Shown: positions 44,508 through 57,775 of the stretch, in pieces
Layout: every line of letters starts with the position of its first letter
Position numbering within the stretch: the stretch's first letter is position 1
NCBI GenBank assembly: GCA_036250195.1
Contig: JAVHZZ010000005.1
Span: forward strand, 70,820,505 to 70,884,504
Length of the DNA: 64,000 nt
Direction: 5' to 3'
DNA from: Mixophyes australis
Taxonomy: Eukaryota; Chordata; Amphibia; Anura; Limnodynastidae
The notes under the pieces: generated by a model
Databases searched by the model: none
What the model was told of the DNA's origin: nothing
Seen by the model: only the letters and a program-made list of their open reading frames with translations
Position numbers and translations under genes: made by a program

Positions 44508-46384
44508 TTACAGTTCAAACTACCCATTTTATGGAGGAGTTTTTTATGCTTAACCATAATCCCCATATTGATATCATGACCCTTTGGGACACCCATAAGT
44601 CCGTTATTCAGGGTCATCTGACCCAACTGGCTTTCAGTCATAAATGTAACATACCATGAAGATCAATGATCTGACCATACAACGCCTAATGCTTGAATTC
44701 CTCCATAAAACCACTCACCCCCAATTAGAGACAATAATAGGCCAATTCAACGTCCTTATTAAGGAGCAGACTGAGCGGGCTCTAGGATCGCTGAAACAAA
44801 TATTTTATGGTAAAGGTGAAAAGGCTGATCGTCTCTTAGCTCATAAACTGTGGTCTAAGGCCATCCAATGTAATATCCTGACAATTACAGATTCTTGTGG
44901 GACCATTCTACATGATCCTTCCAAAACTATGAGTGAATTTTAAAAATTCTATACCAAATTGTACAATATTCCTACTAATTATTTTCTAGGCCTGAATTAA
45001 TTAATACCATAAATAATTTCCTATCCTCGCTTCACTTCCCACAATTGCCTAGGTTGACTGCTGTATCAGGCTATAAACAGCCAGGGATTCAGTACATCAA
45101 ATATTTATAACAGGCCACAGAAAAGTCACCTAGGCAACTTTTCTGTGGCCTTTTATAAATCTTTACAGCAGAACTTACTATCCTATCTACACACAATTTT
45201 TAATGAGATCCTCTTAGGTAAACATTTTTCAACTAAGAAATCATTCATTCGTAAATCCGGCAAAGACCCTAATCTCTGTAGTAGTTACCCCTCAAACTTT
45301 CTGATAAATAATGATATTAAATTATTCCCTAATATCTTGGCCACATGATTGAATCAAGTACTCCCATCTCTCATACACACTGATCAAGTAGGATTTGTGC
45401 CTGGTTAACTTGCTGGGAACAACACATACACCCTCCTTGCTTTTGTCCTTAGACGCGGAAAAGGCTTTTGATTGGATTCTCTGGCTCTTTGTTTACTGTC
45501 CTGGGCAGATTTGGAATTGGAGTATTTTTAGGAGCATTAAAGAGCTCTATACACACCCATCAGCCAAGTTGATACTCAACCTGGCAGATTCGTAATGGCA
45601 CTAGACAAGGTTGGCCTCTTTCACCCCTTGTCTTTGCATTATTCATAAAACATCCAGCTGAACTCATTAGCCACAACCATATATTGGAGAAGTGAGGGTG
45701 GGGGGTATCTCTGTTCGCTGATGATGTTTTGCTTACCTTCACCACCCTTCATATCTCCCTTACAAATTTATACAAAATTCTCAACTCCTATTCCGCTGTT
45801 TCAGGTTAAAAAAATCAACTACTCTAAGTCTGAGGCTCTCCCACTGCATATCCCGCAACCTGACAAACTACTTTAATCACATAATTACAATTTTAATTGA
45901 AGAACTAAAAAATGAAATTACTTAGGGATTTATCTTACCACCTCCTACTCTTACCTCTACAAGGAAAATTATTCTGCCCTCTTTTCTGACATTCACAAGG
46001 ATTTGCATGCCTAGGGACAGTACACTGCTTTGTCTTATCTCAGCTGTTAAGATGATTATTTTGCAGCAACTTTTAAATACATTTCAGACTATCCATGTTC
46101 TAGTTCCCCAAAGAGTTCTGCAACACCTTCAACAATCTATAAATAAGTTTGTGTGGGCCAATAAGTTTCCACACTTATTCGATCTCCCCGGGAAGGCAGG
46201 CGAGGTCTCCCAGGCCAAGTTAAATATTATTATGGCACTCATTTATCCCAGCTGTTAGCTTTGTTTCACTAGGACATATCTTTCTTTTGCAAGATTGGAG
46301 GTATCTATGCCAGTATAAAATAAACAACTTCATATTTCAAGTTGAAGTTAGAAACAATAATTTGTTATCTCAAAAGTAAAATAG

Positions 46385-47410
46385 AAATTATGTTTCTTTG
46401 AAGGTATTAGCTTTGGTGACAATTCAGAACCAAATTTAAGAACTGTAGGTTTATTTGATCTGGCTCAAAATTTCTCAAGTCTGGGGATCCCTTTTTATTT
46501 AGTCATACTCATATCCTTGATAGTCATGGCACATTTTTCATTCATAAAACACAAGACTGAGCTTGCATAAGACCCCTATGAATTCCCCAGTAAGTTAGTA
46601 GATCGCATCCAGTATCCTGTAATACTCCATGACTTTGATATAGTTGTGGAAGACTTTTTTTTGCTGACAAAGCAAGCAATGAAAATACTATTCTATCTAG
46701 TGGTGTCCTCTATTTTCAAATTCTGCAATTTCTTCCTAACCTGAAGTATATGTGCTGTGTGTATGTAACATGTTCATGACTGTATATGATCAAAGTAAGA
46801 GCATTTTTTACATTCCAGCAATGGACACCTATGAATGAACTAATAAAACATTTCTAAACATTAATTTAAGAAATTGCAGTGACTTTGAAAAATGTCAGTT
46901 GACTGATATATCTAAATTTAGAATTTAACGGCATTTATTTTATTTGCAAGAGCAAAAAGAAATAAGGTTTCTGTAAATTCCATAGGTATGGTGACTAGCA
47001 GAACCAAATTAAGCACTGTGGGTTTCGTTGACCTGAGCAGATTGCTAAAATCTGTGGATTACTGATTATTTGGTCATGTAATTAATTGTCTTGATGACAT
47101 TGGCTACAGCACAATCTTCATTAACTGCACACAACACAAGATTGAGATCAGCATTTTCTCAAATGATGTAATCAGCCAGTATAAATTCCTAAATGATTTG
47201 CCATTGTCTACACCCCATCTAGCAACTTGGAATGCATCCATGATATAGTTTTTGAAGCTTTATGTTGCTCATGAAGATGAACAACAATGAATATTGAAAT
47301 TGCTATCACAATAGATGAAGACCTCTATTTTCGACTTGTGCAATGTCAAATTCTTCCTAACCTAAAGTTATGTTCTTGGCTATGCTGTGTAGGATCATTT
47401 GAAGTGAGAG
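46385..47410. repeat. Ancient diverged direct duplication
   Basis: About 46385-46800 and 46960-47410 align in order. Shared blocks include AGAAAT..GGTTTCT, GCAGAACCAAATT, TATTTGGTCAT/TATTTAGTCAT, ACACAAGA.TGAG and AATTTCTTCCTAACCT/AATTCTTCCTAACCTAAAG. The offset is about 580 bp. No coding function recognised. Confidence 0.65.
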
Positions 47411-47865
47411 TAAACTTTGTGTGCCACCAACAAAATGCTTTGAACATCAGAAGCACTAGGAAAACAGGGAGAGAATGCCTTCAAAAGCTTTCAAAATTAC
47501 GAGTGGGATGAAAAATACAAACTAATCTGATCCATTTTCATTATAACCTCCTACACATTGTAACAAATTAAGAAAAAGTTTTTGTTCTATTGACATTACA
47601 GAGCACTTCGTTTTGTTCAGTCAGATTAATTCCTGAAAAATCAAATTATATTCCATGAAGTAACAAATTAAAATGTTAAAAATTCCAAAGGGTTAAATAC
47701 TTACTTAGGTAACATGTGTATATAAAATAAAGTAAAAATCTTAATATATATTAAAAAAAGCCTTACATTTCAGAAGATCACTACTGATAAATTCACAAAA
47801 CATACATATTGGAGTTGTTTAAAGGACATTCATTGCATGTACAACAAAACTTTTTCTATGCTGAT

Positions 47866-48007
47866 CTTCCATTCTCCCTATCCATATCAGTCAAGATGTC
47901 ATCATTTACTTCATCATCACTATTACTTGACTTGACCGTGTCCAACTTTTCATCACCACCAGAAATACAATGACCAATTCTAAGGCTAGATGATTTATCG
48001 TTATCAT
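47866..48007 (-). other. Acidic open frame fragment, unknown
   Basis: The minus-strand frame without stops reads DDNDKSSSLRIGHCISGGD then KLDTVKSSNSDDEVNDDILT and ends in a stop near 47866. The composition looks protein-like but no family is recognised and no longer gene surrounds it. It may be a transposase N-terminal remnant. Confidence 0.25.
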
Positions 48008-49357
48008 CATAAACTAATGACACTGACAATCAAGGCAAGGCAACAGCCGTAATAGTATCATCATCACACATCATCATAGTGGGAACGATGCAGAAGCACT
48101 GTATGTATCTATGTGATCCCCTCATCTTCATTATAACATTTTAAATGTCAATCTGCTATATGGCACTGGCAGATGTGACATTTCTAAACATCATTCTATT
48201 TTAAGAGTTAATGACTTTTTCGAGATAGGGCTGCCAGGTTTGTACACAATATTCCAGGTGAAGTCTCTCCATGGATCGTTAACATGGTGAAATTACCACA
48301 TTGTCCATTTTCTCTGCTCAGCCTTTATATTATATTATATTTGATGTTATGGCTAATATGAATATTATACATGTAGCTGACATCTATGCAGACAATGGGG
48401 CTGAAGTAGAGTGAGTATTACGCCATTTTGCATAGATTATCTTGCGTGAAATCACTCTGCACATGCCCAGAAAGTGGGCTTACACATGTGCCCATGCAGA
48501 TATGCGCTATTCTGTCACTTACACTTGTAATTATCTGTGATGTGTGCCTGGTGTACACAGGGCATATATGCTACTGGTGCAAACCTGCAATATCTTAAGA
48601 TGAGTACAGCTCAACATATGGATGGAAATACACTATTTAACGTGTGGCTTTGATTACCAAAAATAAGACCCAATTTGTACAAACTCTGCATAAGGCTCAA
48701 TGTGAACATTGCAGTTTATGTTTTCATCTGAAGACAGGTCATGGCCGTAGTCAATACCTATCTCTACATTTCATACAAAAATATTACCAAACTTTATGAT
48801 GACCTTTCTTGTTAACATGTTAGTTTCTTGCTAGTTGTGGGTACAGGAGCTATGAAATTAATTCAGGAGTTAATATATCTGTTGTGATGACAATGAAACT
48901 ATGAGTTTATGCACTCTGTGCTATGAAATATCACAAATCTTTTTTGTACTGAATTCTCCTTTAATAATACTCCATCAATAATTTAAAGCTCACTTGCTAA
49001 TGTGGTAACCTATCCAGCCTTACTTAATCATATACTAATCACATCCTTGAATTAAAAAAAAACTGTCAGCTTGATAAATTTTACAATCATAGCTGACATA
49101 CATTATTTAAATTTGTAATTGTTTTAAACAGCATTTCTACAAGAAGAACAATTATTATTAATGTGCGGTGGCACCATGAGTATTAAAGTTTTTAAGAACC
49201 TCATTCATCAAACTAATTAAGGGCTTTGTTTGTGGTATAAAATGAACAGTGTATTTAAAAGATCAGCTGTGTTTTCAATAAAATAAAAATCTAGAACATG
49301 AACATTTTTGAGAACTGCTTACTAGTCCAAATTCAGGTGTACTGGAAATGACACCTA
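48008..49357. other. Gene-free AT-rich sequence
   Basis: Nothing recognised. Confidence 0.5.
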
Positions 49358-49545
49358 GGGGTAAATGTACCAAGCTGAGAGTTTCCGGTGGGTTTGAAAA
49401 GTGGAGATATTGCCTATATCAACCAACCAGATTCTAGCTATGATTTTGTAGAATATACTAAATAAATGATAACTACAATCTGATTGGTTGCTATAGGCAA
49501 CATCTCCACTCTTCAAACCTGCCGGAAACTGTCACTTAATACAGA
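49358..49545. mobile_element. MITE with GGGGTAAATGTACCAAGCTG end
   Basis: The outer GAGAGTTTCCGGTGGGTTTG pairs with CAAACCTGCCGGAAACTGTC near 49520, and the inner GGAGATATTGCC pairs with GGCAACATCTCC. The head GGGGTAAATGTA resembles that of the palindrome at 37280. Confidence 0.8.
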
Positions 49546-49711
49546 GTTTATGCCCACACTCCTTTGTTCCTGATGCATAAAGGTAAAGTTTCATGGAGTT
49601 TGCTATCATGATAGTCACAAGACATCCATTAATTTATTCCCATTCTGAATGATCATCAGTGAAACATATATCACCCACTTTATATCACTGTGTCAAACAT
49701 TGTAAAAATCA

Positions 49712-49762
<51 letters not shown>

Positions 49763-50497
49763 ATTCCTTCAATACTTACATATCCTAAGATTGCCAATAA
49801 TGTCTCCTATTAGTAAAACAGTTAAACTAAGCAACAGTAGTACACCATTCTGCAAACAGTAATTTATCTGCATATTTCAATCAATGTGATAATGCCCCTA
49901 GGGAAACATATTGTCATAAAAATGGCAGAATAAATCCTTTACTTTATCAACCAATATTTTTGATTTTAACTAGGTACAGTATGTTTGCATTTACCCAACC
50001 AATGCTTGACCGCTCCTTCTCTCCCCTGTTCCTCATTTCTAAAGTTTAGGAGTCATACGTGTAAGAGGAGACCAAATCTGCGTACACTTATTTGGTATAC
50101 ATGCAAAGCATGGATTTACATAAATAAAACAGGCATATGTCCAACCCTACATTACACCAATTCATTTTGCAAGCAATAAATAATAAAGATATGCGTGAAT
50201 TTTAGATTAAGCTAAAGTCTACCAATGCAAACTGGCTCAAACATGGGTGAACCTGTTCACATTATTTCAATTAAAATTCACATTCAAATTTCCATTAAAT
50301 GTGCAAACATGGATCCAGTTTGACTAACAGTTTTGGACAAAATAAATGATTTCTGCATCTTAAAGCTTCCCTACTTCTGTCCATGTATCTTGCTGGATGC
50401 TGAATTTGAAAGTAACCATAGAAATTTATGCTATCATAAACACATGTAGTATAAATAATGTCTATAATAATGTCTATATTTGAAAAAGTAGCTGTAG

Positions 50498-50550
<53 letters not shown>

Positions 50551-52051
50551 TAGCATGTGGACTGGTGTGCTTTATAAGATTTTTAGTCCCAGTTGAGCCA
50601 TGGCTACGTGTGACCTCTTTGAGTGTTGTTTGTTGCCCGCTGTGGGATACTTTCAAGCTGAATAACTTCTTGTAAGGTAATATGGTCCTTTTTATGAGTG
50701 TAACTATACACACAAATTAGAGCACAATAAGTTCATGACTTTAGCAAAATAAACCAGCACTAATAAAATGTTATACAATCATAATAAATCTTAAGCTTGT
50801 CTGTATCAATATATTCATATAATATTTTTGTAAGTATTATTATTGACATATGACAGGACTAAGCAATTTGTTATTATTTCAGACGCCAAGTCTTAAAAGG
50901 TCTTCTTGGTTCACTCTTCAAACAGCATTTGTCACAGCATCATTGCAAAAAAGAAGCTGTCAGGATTCCTTCATTGAAGTCACTGAAAAGAGCAGGAAGA
51001 GCAATAATGTGGAGTCCACAGGGAACTTAAACACCAATCTGTCTTCTATATGCACAGTCTCAGTGAACTAAGTGCCAAGGAGATGAAAGCACTAGAAGCA
51101 AATGTCTGATAAGGCCTTTCTGTGCCTTCCCTTCTGGAGTTCTTGAACTGCCCAGCTGTGAATCCCAAAGAGAGATTCAAAAGCAGATTTTGACTTTAAA
51201 AACTAACTTTGCTGTAAGCAAAAAACACAAATGTTTTTCCTTTTGTATCTTAATTTATTTCTAACCTTCTCTAAATGGCATAAAAAATTGGATATCAAAG
51301 AATAATAATCTATTTAAGATAGCATTCATCAAAAAAGCTTAAGATTATATAAACATTTGCCTACCCTATCTAGTATACACCTTGAACATTTTCTGAAACT
51401 ATGGAATCTCCACCAAAATGTGGGTAACTGGGGAAAAAAAAAGAAAATTTAAGTATTATTTTGTTGTTATTATTCTTCACATTGAGAAACATTTAAAGGG
51501 ACATGATTATGAATAGTCAAGTATTCTTAATTCTGACATTTTTCTCTGTATAAATCCATACAATAAAATAAGTGATGTGCATCTAATTGTAGAAACTGAA
51601 TACACAGAACAAGTTGAAAAATTACCACGTGACATGTGAAGCATTAATGGGGAGAGTTTTGTTCCATTGATTGTCTTACCTCTGTGACGTGCAACATCAC
51701 ATGTTCAGGAAGATGCAGCAATTGTTGGCTATTTAAATTCCATTGAATTGGAATCCCAAAATACAAGACTTGTAATCTCCCTCTGGCCTACTTACTGTTT
51801 TTTTCAGATGGGTTCAAGTATGATCTGATGAGAAGCATGTATGGAATTCAGGCAACGGTCCTCCCAAAAATTGGATTTTAAGCGGGTGTATGGCTATATC
51901 TTGTGACTGTAAGCAGTATTTTACAAAAATACATTTTAGATATTGGGGATAGAATAATGAACTAGATGTATGCCCTACTTTCTTATTAAACCAGTTCTGG
52001 TATGGTGCAGAGTTTGGATTATTAAATTATCTCTATAACTTGAGGCTTTTT
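49546..52051. other. Gene-free AT-rich sequence with two (AT)n tracts
   Basis: (AT)n tracts at about 49714-49760 and 50501-50547. Otherwise nothing recognised. Confidence 0.6.
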
Positions 52052-52345
52052 TCACTACTCTTCATTAATGTCGTCTCTCCTCCCTGCCTCTTCCCTTGCC
52101 CCCTCTCGCTCCCTCCTCTTCCCCCTGGGGGTCTCCCTCTCATCCGTGCCCTACCTCCTAGGTGCCGTTGTTGGCAGACCATCCCCTCTCCTCTTCCCCG
52201 CCCCTCTAGCTGCGCCCTGAGCTCACTGAGTTACTGTGATTATTGTTTACTGTACTATGCTGTCTCACCTCGTATTGTAATTTTGTTTGTCCCTGTACGG
52301 CGCCGCGGACACCTAGTGGCGCCCTATAAATAAAAATTAATAATA
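52052..52345 (+). mobile_element. SINE-like retroposon with TAA tail
   Basis: A pyrimidine-rich 5' part is followed by GTACGGCGCCGCGGACACCT, AGTGGCGCCCTATAAATAAA and a TAA/TAAAA tail. The 3' design (snap of GGCGC..TATAAATAAA then simple repeat) parallels the other SINEs here. Confidence 0.65.
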
Positions 52346-53760
52346 ATAAAATAATAAAATTAATGTATCCCTATCTATTACATCCACAGATATGGATGGT
52401 GTGGTTGGAAAGCCATATTATGCTATGCTGCCTCGATGCCAAGATCCTACAAACTAGCTTGCAAGGGCTCCTGGAACTATTTCCCACCTAGTCTATGGAT
52501 ACCGTTTATTGCCAACTGCCACCAGATAATATATAGTCAAATTATTTTAAATTGTTGCTGCAATAATTTGAAAATATGTAAATTAAGTCTGTCCTGTTTC
52601 TTCAAAGTATGGCCATTAGGACTTCATTTACATACAAATATAACTGGAGCCATCAAGCAGCCATAATGAGCTGCAATTCCACAGAAATTGCATGTAATGA
52701 AAATTAACTTAATTTTACAGATCTTGCATAATGTCTTTATAAGCCATCATTTTTTACTAACTAATTAATAATAAAAACATTATTCTGAAAAGTACTAAAT
52801 TCGGTTTCTAACAAAATAATAGAAAAATAATGTTCATTACCATATTATAACAAGATGTAATACATGCTTATTTTCCATGCATAGGTTGACAGCCAGTAAT
52901 TTGGTGATAAATAAAACCTATATTTATACAACACTGACACAGTCTGTATTAAGATGCTTACATACCACTTTTGACACATTACAGAGCAACAAGGCTACAT
53001 AAACCATGATAAATGAGCTTCATGATCTGTTATTACTGCCCCAGGCTTTTTATTGAGCTTTTAAATATCATTTGTAACTAATATAATGTGCTGTTCTGTA
53101 ATGAACTGCATAATTTGCTTTAACATCAAATACCATTAAGAGTAAAAATTATATGATTCCAAACAATTTAAATGTCAATGAGTTAAGGTTCAGTGTTTGT
53201 TTTGATTTCTGAGTGTTCATTTGTGCCTAGTGGCGCAAATTATTTTCAAATATAAGAATGTCAACCTTGGTTTACATATAGATTGGCTTATAATTAAAGT
53301 GTATTATGTGGGGCTGATGTAAAGTTTACATATGTTATTTTCCATTTATTAAGCTAACTCTTAAAGTGGAAAGCTAAAATGAAAATATAGTGTATATTCC
53401 TAATTGATATCGTGATGGGTAAAACATAACTACATAAAAATACTGTAAATAGAAAGGGTTGGGTTTGCCTTCTGTTGAGTTTTGATCTTGGTTGCCATAA
53501 AGTGTACTTCATTAGTATAGGGCACTGATGGCCAATAGGAGGCCATAAGGTGACGTGCGGCTCTCTGAGTCTTCATCTGGTATCACAGATAGGTGTCTCT
53601 TTATTCGATAAAATGTACTGCTTTAATTTAATACTAAGATTAAGGGTAATGTGTGGCCCTTTTGAAGTTTAGAGGGCCACACCCTGTGTTCCCCAAAGTG
53701 TATCAAGTTGCTCATCATAGGTATAGGGAAAGAGAAGCCAAAATTGGTTTTGCACACATA
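52346..53760. other. Gene-free AT-rich sequence
   Basis: 53520-53700 resembles a hAT-type remnant (GGCACTGATGGCCAATAGG ... GTGTGGCCC) but its ends do not resolve. Nothing else. Confidence 0.4.
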
Positions 53761-54083
53761 GGACCTGAGTCATTAAGGAGAGCAAAGCATAACAAAGGAA
53801 TAACTTTGCACCTGGCCAAAACCATTTTGCATTGGATGGGGAGGTAAATTAAAAATGTGGAGACAGTTTTATAGTGTGGGTAGGACATGTCCTAGATCAA
53901 CTTTAAATTTCAGTGTAAAAATAAAGCAATCAAGTATCTGTGTACTACAGGAAAAAACAGCCAGCATCTAACTTATGTGCAAAATAATAAACTCATTTCC
54001 ACCACTTGCATTGTAACATGGTTTGTCCAGGAGCAACCTTACTCCTTTTTTTTTTGCTCTGCTCTTCTTAATGTCTCAGGCCC
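53761..54083. mobile_element. MITE with GGRCCTGAGTCATTAAG ends, 323 bp
   Basis: Left GGACCTGAGTCATTAAGGAG and right (complement) GGGCCTGAGACATTAAGAAG are inverted repeats of about 30 bp. ATA flanks both sides (53758-53760, 54084-54086). No coding capacity. Confidence 0.8.
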
Positions 54084-54770
54084 ATAAATGCTGGAAATTT
54101 GTAGCATTGGTTTTAGTTTTTGCTTTCCCCCTGGTTTAGAGTTAGTACGTTAAAACCAGAATGTAGGTTAGAGGAAAAAAAGAACAATGCAGTTCAATGC
54201 TGAAAGAAAATAACAAATAATTCAGAGCCATTACAGATAAGCTGTGCATAGCAAAGGCAACATTCTGTAATATCCTGAAACACAAAGGGACCAAGTCAGA
54301 TGAGGAAAAAAAACAAAAGGTGTAAAGAAAAACTGTAAAAGAACTGCCACTGATATCACCAACAGTTATCACAGTATAGGGAGTATTATCACGTTCCCAG
54401 AAAATGTCATTAACAAAATGTTAAAATATCTAGCCTGAAGGGCATGATGAGGACTTCACAGTAGCAACCATATGTATTGAAGGCAGTTTTCCACTCCTCC
54501 CCTTTGAAAACGATGAAATTATGTGTAAATTGATTGAAGATAATATAAGATATAAGATAGTATAAGATATTACCATTTTTTACACTCCTGTAGACGGGAA
54601 CTTAAATAATGATCATTTTTATCAGCAAAAGTTAATTTTAGGATAAATCCTCTTTCTGAATTCTCCCTAATGTAATTAGACATGGCATTGGTTTCTGGAA
54701 CTGATAAAGGATGCACACAGCTCTGGTAGGGTGGCACCAGGAATTAGGTCTATGGCACAACTGACCCATA
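54084..54770. other. Gene-free sequence
   Basis: Nothing recognised. Confidence 0.5.
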
Positions 54771-54967
54771 GGGGGAATTCAAATGCAAAAAAATCTGCGC
54801 AAAGTACCTCCGGAACGACCGTGAGATAACTCACGCAGAATTATTTTTACTGAAATAATGCTCATTTTTACTTGCGCCCCATATAGGTGCAAGCAAAAAT
54901 GAACATTATTTTTTACTGTAATAAAGGTAAAAATGTGGGGAACATCGCGCTAATTGAACCTACCCCC
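54771..54967. mobile_element. MITE with GGGGGAATTCAA end, copy 2
   Basis: Related to 26495-26699. The inner hairpin AATGCTCATTTTTACTTGC/GCAAGCAAAAATGAACATT surrounds GCCCCATATAGG. The outer ends GGGGGAATTCAA and (complement) GGGGGTAGGTTCAATT are imperfect. Confidence 0.7.
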
Positions 54968-56816
54968 TTGAGTGCTAAGGACAAGTACCACACTTCCTTT
55001 GAATTTAAGCGGTTAAGCAACCCCACAGATCACTTCCCACTATGATTTCTAATTCTGATGGAGGAAAGGAATCTGTCGAAATCTAATAAATTAGATGAAG
55101 TCGGCTAAATTGATTAATTTTGGTTTGCCGTGCGATTGCGATTAGTACACTTTGTCATACCAGGGTTAATAATGCAATCGCACAGGTTAAACAGCACATA
55201 CACTTACATTCACACCTACATTTGTAAATAGGAGACATTTACTAAAGTTCCAACCCACATTCATTTATTTACAAAAACGTATTATTTATACATAGATAAA
55301 ACTTCTGTAAAGTTATTTATGGTTCTCAAAAATGTATAGAGTTTGGTTTCATATTAATCCATATTTTACCAGCAGGAATCCGGTTTCAACAGAGGAGCGA
55401 TCGCTAGTTATTGAAATTATTAGATTAATACTCAAAAGCACTCTGTTTATGGGTCAATTTAAACTTGTTTCTCAGTGGGAAGACACGTATGCAGTAGTTG
55501 GCGTGAGTTGCCTCCACCTTTGCAAAGAGGATAAATTGAACTGACCTATGACCAGCAATCTACTGGATCATCATAAACCCTAGACCAATGAAGAACTTTC
55601 TTAGTGTGATCTGTGGATAATTTTGACATCAACACAGTTTTTTTTCTAAACCAAACTTTATATAAACTGGCCTCTGGTACAGGAACTCGTCTCTTTGTCA
55701 ACAAACTTCAGCTTTGACAACTGTTCCTGGATCCAGAGTGCGCTGTGTATGTATCTGTTATACTTTGCAAAATTCTTATTGTATTTTGCTGCTTATTGCT
55801 ATTAAATCTCTTTTGTGTGATGGATCCACACTGATTGCATCGGACAATACTTAATGGTGACGATAGACACAGACATAACAAATCCTACCTCCATTAGAAT
55901 TGTGAGTGCGTATGCATCCTTTAAAGCCTATGGGAAATGCCAGGGATAGGGGGAGGCTATTTTAGAGCATATATCTCCCTATCTCTGGTACTTAGAAAAC
56001 TAAAGTTAACCTTTCTTGAAAAGAGCGTACCCTGTTAATTCATTTTTGATAAGCAGGCATTAAATAAATATGTGAGGAGCCAAAAACTTAACACAATTGC
56101 TTCTGTACAGGGTTGTTGCCATGATTGCTGTAATATGTGACAATCACAAAACCTACCAGGAAAGACAAAAATATTTAAATATATATAGATTGGTGGAGAG
56201 AAAGTATAAGAGGGATATGATAAAAAAAACTTTCAAACATATAAGGTAGAGGAGAAAATAAGTCTTTAATGAAGGAAAGTATTAGAACAAGAACAGAGTG
56301 GAGGAAAGTAGATTATGGGAAACTTGAGGAAAACGACTAGGGGATAGGTAATACAGCTTCCCAACAGAGATAGAGGGGGCTAATAATGTGGCGGATATTT
56401 AAAAACACTATGGGGGAAATTTACTAAAATTTTCTAGCTATTTTATGTACAGTTTTTAAAGCATGAAAGGTAAAACCTTACCACAAACCAGATCTGAATC
56501 CGGAATTCTTGCTTTGAGACATGGAAAACATTCCAGTGGTGCAATGTGTAAAGCTGCTGTTTGCAGAACCATAAATACAAATGCAAGAAAAAGGCAGATA
56601 TTTTAGACATTGTTCTAATAGGTGAGCTTGCTTTAGTTGCATGCCATTTAAATATACCTATAAAAGGGGACAAAAGGTTTCTGCACATGAAGATCTGTAA
56701 AACTGGTGAAATTGTTGGCATTCTCGGTTTGTTTTCTATACAACATATGGAGGAGGATAGGTTAGGAGAAGGAGGGAGAAACAGTAGCAGCAGCGTAAGT
56801 TGCAGATGATCTACAG
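54968..56816. other. Gene-free sequence with a possible LTR end
   Basis: About 55655-55850 has a TATATAAACTGGCC box, later ATTAAATCTC and, after CGGACA, a TGGTGACGA that could be a primer-binding site. No paired LTR or coding region was found, so this is weak. The rest is unassigned. Confidence 0.3.
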
Positions 56817-57575
56817 CAGGGTTGTCCAACACGTGGCCCGTCGGCCGCATGCGGCCCAGCACGCCTGTAAATGTGGCCCAGAAGGAGTTTTGGTTGTGGC
56901 AAGGGGGCAGCACTGTTATTGGGGAAAAAAAATCCTGCAAAAAAGAAAAAAAGAAAATACTTACCTTGCGGTCATGCGGTCACATCAGCTGGTACTCCGA
57001 CTCCCTCCCTTGTCGTCTCCTCCTCCGTGCGGTGCTCGCAGTGAATGTCGGGCGTGATGTCATCACTCCCAACATCCATTACGGAGCGCAGCACAGAGGA
57101 GTCACCCGCGCGAGAAGAACACTCAGCAGCACAGAATTGGAGAAAAGAGGACAGGAGAACAAGCCGAATAAAAGGTAAGTTAAGGGGGATTTTTTTTATT
57201 ATTTCAAGGGACGCTCACCAATGAATAAAAGTCACCTGGTCCTGGAGCATAATGGACCTTATTTCCCTGCTACATACTTCTACTTGTAATACTAATGGGG
57301 AATTATATATTATTCTCTTTGGCCCATTATAAGTTGTTATCCCTTAACTAACACAGTGGTGTAATTATCAAAACAGGTCACAATTTGGGGTCACAGTGGT
57401 GTATATGTCAGGTACCGCAGGCCTGGTCAGGGCACCCTGATATACAATGCCTGGCTTAAATGCACTTTATTGAAATTGCATCGAAACAATACAAAAAGTG
57501 ATTGTAGTATAATAAGTAGAGAGGATTTTTGAACAGGGCGATTGAAAGGTAAGTGTAGGGGGATTTGAAAAAAAA

Positions 57576-57620
<45 letters not shown>

Positions 57621-57775
57621 CACTTTTTTTCTCATATATATATATATATATATGTTAACTTTGTTTTCTATGGTTTTTTGGATGATCAGCTATCGTTATT
57701 GTTAGTGTATATTATGTGCGGCCCAAACCAACTCGTCGTCTTCCAATGTGGCCCAGGGAAGCTTGGACACCCCTG
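56817..57775. mobile_element. Non-autonomous hAT, 959 bp, complete
   Basis: The ends CAGGGTTGTCCAACACGTGG and (right, complement) CAGGGGTGTCCAAGCTTCCC are inverted. ATCTACAG is exactly duplicated at 56809-56816 and 57776-57783. GTGGCCCG/ATGTGGCCC motifs lie inside both ends. Two (AT)n tracts (57578-57617, 57636-57652) occupy the right half. The CAGGGGTGTCCAA tip is of the Charlie-like type. No transposase frame. Confidence 0.95.

Larger units (their letters stand above)
43770..46260 (+). pseudogene. Second L1 ORF2, decayed and interrupted
   Basis: The endonuclease start is visible as MSADLVFLQETHLF (43840-43885). A MITE with a nested SINE interrupts it at 44011-44507. It resumes with the linker region and FYKSLQQNLLSYL (about 45147), then the reverse transcriptase: LDAEKAFDWILW (about 45450), GTRQGWPLSPLVFAL (about 45597) and LFADDVLLT with the catalytic FADD intact (about 45710). 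Thumb/C-terminal sequence follows at 46007-46260 (INKFVWANKF). Numerous stops and frameshifts make it inactive. It is distinct from the L1 at 10-14 kb. Confidence 0.8.

Noticed and set aside
53520..53720. Complete hAT element
   Set aside because: CACTGATGG-type ends are suggestive but inverted ends and an 8-bp duplication could not be fitted.
55655..55880. Endogenous retrovirus LTR and primer site
   Set aside because: TATA-like and TGGTGACGA motifs alone; no second LTR and no coding region nearby.
56443..56940. 165-codon minus-strand frame
   Set aside because: It spans the left end of a hAT insertion and shows no family pattern.
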